A stretch of 21,808 bases of DNA, from positions 14,289 through 36,096 of the forward strand of contig MLAK01000740.1 in NCBI GenBank assembly GCA_001839685.1. The letters are read 5' to 3'. Positions within the stretch are counted from its first letter, which is position 1, and the number at the start of each line of letters is the position of its first letter. The notes below the pieces were generated by a model. It searched no databases. It was not told the origin of the DNA and worked only from the letters and a program-made list of their open reading frames with translations. This document shows, piece by piece, positions 17,275 through 21,808 of the stretch. Both the position numbers and the translations under genes were made by a program. The stretch is from Tritrichomonas foetus (taxonomy: Eukaryota; Parabasalia; Tritrichomonadida; Tritrichomonadidae).

Positions 17275-17602
17275 CACTTTTTTATGAAACTGCTTATTCT
17301 CCTAAAGTTGGTCGAACAACTTTTCGAGAAAAATTATAAAAATAGTTGGCCTGTTAGTTTTGATAATTTATGAAACAAGTTTAAATTAGTTAGAATAAAA
17401 AGAATGAAATATATATAGTCAGTAATGAGAAATTCTTGTTTTTTCTTCATCATATATTTTCACATCACATTTCTAAATCTCTCGTTACAGGGCAAAATAA
17501 TTTCACCAGGAACATTAGAAATATACCATTTTACCCCACTAAAAATAAATACTAGTTTGCTGGAAGGAATTTGCATTTCGATTTCAACATTTACAATTCT
17601 TA
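17275..17602. other. divergent intergenic region, proteasome and TAF5-like genes
   Basis: 328 bp upstream of both genes. There are AT-rich stretches including TATATATAG near 17410-17418, but no convincing TATA box position. A plus-strand frame at 17425-17652 overlaps the TAF5 start out of frame and has no motif; it is treated as spurious. Confidence 0.45.
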
Positions 17603-19090
17603 ATGGCGAACACAATGCGAGAAAAAGTAGGACATTTCGCCGAGATTTTTAACTACGATACTAATATCAAACCTCAATCAATCACCAAAAAGGAATTATT
17701 AGAATTTTGCTTATTTCTCGATTCCATGCCGAACGAATTTTCTTATTCTGTTTCAGGAAGAAATTTAGATGATTTAATCTCAGTTTATGAAGAATTCAGA
17801 AATCATATCATATCTGATGATTTACTGCATGCAGAGTTTGAATCATGTCTTTTTCCTTTTTTTTGTTACTTATTTCTTCAATATAAGAAGGATGGAAATC
17901 AGGAGTACATTGAAAAAGTAAAATCACAACTTTTGCCAACAATTCCACCTCAATTTCAAGACGAAGCCAATAAATTTGTTAATGATGATAATTTTTATCA
18001 AGAATTTGCCCCAATTATATCAACACAAAAATTCATATGTAAATGTAGTAGATCATCAGCGAGAAAATTTTCTGATTATTTAAATAAGCCAGAAAATTCC
18101 CAAATCAGATCATTAATAACTAGCATCATAGTTTTAGAAGATAAAGATTGCTCTCGTCCAAAAAAATCATATTTTCTCAAATTTCTCAAAAAAGCTCAAA
18201 AAAACGGAGAAAATTTAAATATCTTAAAAACAGAAGTAACTAATGCAACTTTAGCCACGTGTTCACCGAGAATGTCGTCATTATTTCTCGTGAAAAATGA
18301 ACAAGATTTATATGAATTAAATATAATTCAACAAAAAACAAAAAAGGTTTTCATTCATGCAGGAACAATTACTACATTATCCGCTTCTTCAAAATCCTCT
18401 GTTGTTTTTTCAGGAGATATTTATGGAAATGCCCATTTGTGGTCTCATAGTGCTTCAGTAATTCTTCCTCAAGTAACAACAACAGTTTGGTCGTCATGTT
18501 TTTCACCTTCTGGTGGTGTTTTCATCTTTGGATGTGAAGATAAAATCATCAGATTATATGACACACCAAATCATCAACCTGCTCGATATTTCGTCGGTCA
18601 TAATGAAGCAGTTACAGATGTTTTGTTTCATCATAACTGCTCGTTAATTGGTTCTTGTTCGATTGACAATACTGTACGACTTTGGGACATCCGAGAAGCG
18701 AAAACAGTTCGATTATTTATATCAGAAACACCAAAAGCGTTTGCTCCTGCTTTTTCATGGGATGGAAAATTAATTGCTTTTCTTGACAAAGACTTGGTTG
18801 TTTGTGAACTATCCACATCAAAAACTTTAATGCGAATTCCATTAAGCAACATTTCTTACATACAATCCATATATTTTTCTACAGATAATCAACACATTTT
18901 TATTGTGAGCCAGAAAGGGACAATTGTGGCAATTAATATTACTGCTGACGCTATCAATAATGTGGAGAAACCCATAATTGATCTTCATTCGAATATTATT
19001 GCATCAAATATGAGTATCACCAATGATTTGTTTACAGTGACATCAAAGTGTATTGATTGGGTGAATGATCTACAACATACAGATATTTAA
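17603..19090 (+). CDS. TAF5-like TFIID/SAGA subunit (NTD2 plus WD40)
   Basis: 495 codons, ATG 17603-17605. Residues ~57-180 match the TAF5 N-terminal domain 2: YEEFRNHI, then FESCLFPFFCYLFLQY, FVNDDNFYQEFAPIIS, FICKCSRSS and a final SLITSIIVLED helix. Residues ~225-490 form WD40 blades. The clearest are TVWSSCFSPSGGVFIFGCED with IRLYDTPNHQPARYFVGH (295-333) and VTDVLFHHN with IGSCSIDNTVRLWDIRE (338-365), close in wording to the TAF5 blades. TAF5 scaffolds TFIID and SAGA in the nucleus through TAF6/TAF9 contacts. The N-terminal LisH motif of animal TAF5 is not evident, and the protein is short (~800 in human). Because the C-terminal blades are degenerate, TAF5 versus TAF5L cannot be decided. 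No upstream in-frame ATG precedes the chosen start. Confidence 0.82.
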   Translation: MANTMREKVGHFAEIFNYDTNIKPQSITKKELLEFCLFLDSMPNEFSYSVSGRNLDDLISVYEEFRNHIISDDLLHAEFESCLFPFFCYLFLQYKKDGNQEYIEKVKSQLLPTIPPQFQDEANKFVNDDNFYQEFAPIISTQKFICKCSRSSARKFSDYLNKPENSQIRSLITSIIVLEDKDCSRPKKSYFLKFLKKAQKNGENLNILKTEVTNATLATCSPRMSSLFLVKNEQDLYELNIIQQKTKKVFIHAGTITTLSASSKSSVVFSGDIYGNAHLWSHSASVILPQVTTTVWSSCFSPSGGVFIFGCEDKIIRLYDTPNHQPARYFVGHNEAVTDVLFHHNCSLIGSCSIDNTVRLWDIREAKTVRLFISETPKAFAPAFSWDGKLIAFLDKDLVVCELSTSKTLMRIPLSNISYIQSIYFSTDNQHIFIVSQKGTIVAINITADAINNVEKPIIDLHSNIIASNMSITNDLFTVTSKCIDWVNDLQHTDI

Positions 19091-20209
19091 GTGCTAGAAA
19101 TTTGTTATTTATTATTTACGGGATCTTATTCTTTCAAATTATTATTATATTAGTATTTTATTAAATATATTATTTTTGTGACATGATCTTTTTATGCTTC
19201 TTTTTTCTGCTATGATTCTTTTTCTGTTTTATCTCTGGTTTGGTTGCCGATTTGCCATTTTATTACTTCTGTTAATGCTGCGATGCCATTAACATAATTT
19301 AACATTAAGTTGGTAATTATCAATTTTATCAGCACAAATGCTTTTTGTATGCTATAAAATGCTTTATAAGATGTTTTTAATCACGTTGTTGTCAATCATT
19401 TATCAATTTTGACTTAATTCATGCCATTGAATTTTTATATCTTTAAGGATGTAGTCTCACCGATCAAAAAGCACTCAAAATATGTTTCAATAGTATCATT
19501 CAAAATAAAAATTGAGAGAACTTTTTGAATTGTGATTATTTTTTTTCTACATTCAATTTATTTTATATGATTACGGAATGTATAGAAATTTTCGAACGAA
19601 AGAAATTCCAACTTCAATACGAAGAAAATGATCAATAACATTAATTCCATCAGAAAAATATTTTTCATTGCTTTTGCCTATAAATTTAGATAGATATCAA
19701 ATTCGATCATTAATTAATTAATGATTTGTCTTCTTAATCTTGAAATCCCAAGAAAGTTTAACAAACTAAATACAAGTTGCTTACGTACGAGCTAAACAAA
19801 CAAAACAAACAAACTAAAAAAGATTCAGTTAAATTTCAATAAAAAAATATCCAGAAAAATTCAATTGTGCTTCTGTCGAGGAGATTTTTTATAATATCGA
19901 TAATCAGATCTGTTGTTTCATCAAATAATTATTATTTTATTGTTTGCAGAGCTGGGAAGAAACTTGTTTATTTTGTCATTTCTTATTAATCGAATTTCTT
20001 GACATCTTATTTTTGAGAAGTTTAAGAATAAGAACATAAAGTTTTGATTTTGAGTTATTATCTGTTCCTTGTGCAATTACTATGATTCTTAATGTCAGAT
20101 GTAGTTTTGTATCACGAAGATTATTAGCAATCAATGCCATGATTTCCTTCTAGATCATATTACATTGATAAAGAATAACCAAAAATTATTGTACAAAAGA
20201 AAAATCATG
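19091..20209. other. non-coding AT-rich region with short ORF fragments
   Basis: No intact gene. Two short minus-strand open stretches look coding-like. One is at 19571-19696 (about 41 codons, containing SDGINVIDHFLRIEVG, ending TAA). The other is at 19976-20140 (54 codons from ATG, containing IANNLRDTKLHLTLRIIVIA). Neither matches a family I know, and they may be remnants of the decaying gene(s) seen next to them. Simple AAAC repeats lie at 19793-19814, and an AATTAATTAATTAAT-type palindrome is near 19711-19724. The sequence just after 19090 is the 3' flank of the TAF5-like gene. Confidence 0.45.
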
Positions 20210-20562
20210 ATTTTGGTATTCATGAATTTGCGTGAAGTTACATTTATCTTTATTGTCGTGTTATTAGAGTCATTTCTTCCAAAAAGACCATTCTGAACCA
20301 AATCAACCACTTTTGGAAAATAATTATCATCAAGAAAAACATTGACTGACATTAAATCACGATGAATAACTTTTGTTTTTATGTAAAGAATTCATCATGA
20401 ATGCCGATCAAACTACATTAAATTTATTGTAAAGTTACATTCTTTGGGCGCATTTTGATAAATTTCGGCATTCAATTTAGTTATCATTGATTTAAATTGA
20501 TTTTTCGGCATTCCATGATCGAGTATCATCTAAAGGGTTCCTTTTTTCATATATTCTGTTTA
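20210..20562 (-). pseudogene. decayed protein kinase (tyrosine-kinase-like type), C-lobe fragment
   Basis: Three-frame reading of the minus strand recovers ordered kinase pieces. TEYMKKGTL is a hinge (about 20559-20533) followed by a TAG, then ILDHGMPKNQF and NAPKECNFTINLM before another TAG. GIHDEF and LHKNK lie in different frames, then VIHRDLMSVNVFLDDN (HRD at 20364-20356), PKVVDLV and FMNTKI, where TPKFMAPEI would be expected. Two in-frame stops and at least two frameshifts just before HRD mark it as dead. Key residues are also lost: the lysine of HRDLK is Met and the DFG reads DLV. There is no N-lobe upstream; the GH95 remnant begins there instead. The wording of the HRD segment resembles the large TKL kinase families of trichomonads. 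Confidence 0.8.
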
Positions 20563-20645
20563 TAAATCACTGACATAGAAACGCCAAATCAAATGAATTA
20601 GTCATGGTTAATGCATGGTGAAGGAGTTCCTGATGAATCCAGTGA

Positions 20646-21555
20646 TTATGTAATTTTCGTCGGAAACACCGGAAAATGAGATTTTGTTTTCAGTATTAAT
20701 TCGAAACATATGACTTCGTTTTTATTGTTTATAATTGTGGAAAATGCAATACCATCATGTTGATTAATACGTTCACTATCTAATGCGTTATGAAAGACGA
20801 ATTTCTGTAGCTTTATGCTCACTACAATCATATCCAACCTTTAACCACAAGCAATAAAACCATCAAATGGACTTTGATTCCAGATATCAAGTCATGAATG
20901 TAAAAGATTGATATATCCAATTGCGCTAAAATTACCATCAGTTTGGAATGGTGATGAGTATCTCATAAACTATGGCAAATACCATTCTCAAATCACGATG
21001 TAATTAATTGATGTTCATGATTTCCATCTCCTGTTCATACCCATTCTCCATCGCCTCTGTCTTTTAATGAAATAATTGCAGTAGTAATCCATTCTATAGT
21101 ATCAACTTTAATTAAATCACCTGTATAAAACCCTAATAATGTGTTATTTGATGATGATTTGATTTCTAAGAGTTGTTTCATGATATTATTTCTTTAATTT
21201 GCTACAGGATTAAAACGTTCAAATCTTTAAGACCATTTTGTAATTAAATCGTAATCAACATTTAAATGCCGTGAATATTTAATTGGAATATGATAATGTT
21301 GCTAAATTCAATCTTGTTCGTAAACATTTTCGTTTGAGGTCCATGTTCATGTGAAGAAGTTGGCGAAGAAACTAATTTTCCTGTTCTATCTTCAACTATA
21401 ATCTGATCATAAAAGACAGTACATTCTTTCATCATTGTATAAATTAATTCTTACAATATTTTTTCATCATTAGTATATAAATAGTAATCAAATATATTTT
21501 GAAAAATCCAAAGAACAGCACCAGGTTACCAGCCCCAAGAAAATGGCCAACCAAG
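20646..21555 (-). pseudogene. decayed GH95-family glycosidase (alpha-L-fucosidase type), C-terminal part
   Basis: The minus strand encodes, in order but across shifting frames, pieces typical of GH95. They are WPFSWGW-stop-PGAVLWIFQNIFDYYLYT (21555-21475), IIVEDRTGKLVSSP with TSSHEHGP (to 21337), RHLNVDYDLITKW, HHQITHY-stop-GFYTGDL and KVDTIEWI. Next come SLKDRGDGEWV (near 21045) and TGDGNHEHQLIT, then PFQTDGNFSAIG (about 20951-20916), equal to the family hallmark PPFQxDGNFGA. DIWNQSPFDGFIACG and VGYDCSEHKATEIRLS belong to the C-terminal beta domain, ending at 20646. I count at least eight stops and several frameshifts. GH95 enzymes are inverting fucosidases and related glycosidases acting on host or environmental glycans. 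The N-terminal half is missing or unrecognisable. Confidence 0.82.
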
Positions 21556-21578
21556 ATATAACATTATCTGGATAAGAT

Positions 21579-21808
21579 ATGAAATATTCTCGAATAGAAG
21601 AATTAATGTTGAACCTTGATAATCAAATTGAACAATTGAAATTGCTCGATCAAGACATCAATATAGAACATAATTTGTTATTTACTTTGTTTATGATACC
21701 TTCTAATGGAAATTTTATTACACCAAACAAAACCTATTTACCATATTATCCACCTGATTCATTTTCACTTGTTAATTTCATCGCATTCAATACTAACTTC
21801 ATTATCTT
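21579..21808 (+). CDS. hypothetical protein, 3' partial at window end
   Basis: From ATG 21579-21581 the plus-strand frame is open for 76 complete codons to the end of the window. Residues ~5-35 (RIEELMLNLDNQIEQLKLLD) look like a short amphipathic coiled coil. They are followed by FITPNKTYLPYYPPDSF and a hydrophobic FIAFNTNFII stretch. I recognise no family. The minus strand here gives no GH95-like sequence beyond 21555, so this frame starts just outside the glycosidase remnant. It may be a real gene or another remnant; more sequence to the right would decide. Confidence 0.5.
   Translation, partial: MKYSRIEELMLNLDNQIEQLKLLDQDINIEHNLLFTLFMIPSNGNFITPNKTYLPYYPPDSFSLVNFIAFNTNFII

Noticed and set aside
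17425..17652. Possible upstream exon of the TAF5-like gene, with CTCTCGTTACAG resembling a 3' splice site
   Set aside because: The conserved trichomonad intron signals (GTATGT-type donor, ACTAAC...ACACAG acceptor) are absent, and the frame runs out of phase into the TAF5 start.
21543..21575. Upstream plus-strand frame starting MANQDITLSG before the right-edge gene
   Set aside because: Only ten codons before TAA, and it overlaps the antisense of the glycosidase remnant.
1..21808. tRNA, rRNA, CRISPR arrays or bacterial operons
   Set aside because: I looked for T-loop GTTCRANNC patterns, conserved rRNA strings and regularly spaced direct repeats and found none. The gene content is eukaryotic.

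Overview
The window looks like nuclear DNA from a microbial eukaryote with an AT-rich, intron-poor, compact genome, most likely a trichomonad (parabasalid such as Tritrichomonas or Trichomonas). The genes are plainly eukaryotic: proteasome beta2, CK1, TAF5, CstF-77, WRAP73 and glycogen phosphorylase. Every intact reading frame is a single uninterrupted exon. TAA, TAG and TGA all serve as stops, so the code is standard. Three start codons are preceded at 4-9 nt by TCA-Py-(T/A), the published trichomonad initiator. The genus is an inference; no rRNA or other marker is present.

Layout, left to right. (1) 1-2046: the 3' part of a gene for an unrecognised P-loop NTPase with an N-terminal tandem repeat, open at the left edge. 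(2) 2154-5055: a complete pogo/Tigger-type DNA transposon with 38-bp terminal inverted repeats, a TA duplication and a 628-codon transposase on the minus strand. One codon of the transposase holds an undetermined base. (3) 5583-8015: the most interesting gene, one open frame joining a Pin1-type WW + parvulin prolyl isomerase to a full CstF-77/Rna14 mRNA 3'-end-processing subunit. (4) 8233-11031, minus: glycogen phosphorylase with unusual N- and C-terminal extensions. (5) 11704-12987, minus: WRAP73/WDR8 WD40 protein, divergent from a coiled-coil protein (13122-14147, plus). (6) 14686-15978: CK1-family kinase with a proline-rich basic tail. (7) 16472-17266, minus: proteasome beta2, divergent from a TAF5-like TFIID/SAGA subunit (17603-19090, plus). 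(8) 19091-21808: a gene graveyard. On the minus strand it holds decayed pieces of a protein kinase and of a GH95 fucosidase-type glycosidase, each with stops and frameshifts. A new plus-strand reading frame then runs off the right edge.

The intact genes are mostly unrelated housekeeping functions. Transcription and RNA processing are represented twice (TAF5 and the Pin1-CstF-77 fusion). The WRAP73/coiled-coil pair shares a 134-bp divergent promoter region. The candidate for an undescribed system is the Pin1-CstF-77 fusion. It would physically tether a phospho-Ser/Thr-Pro isomerase to the cleavage/polyadenylation machinery, two activities known to be linked only functionally in yeast and animals.
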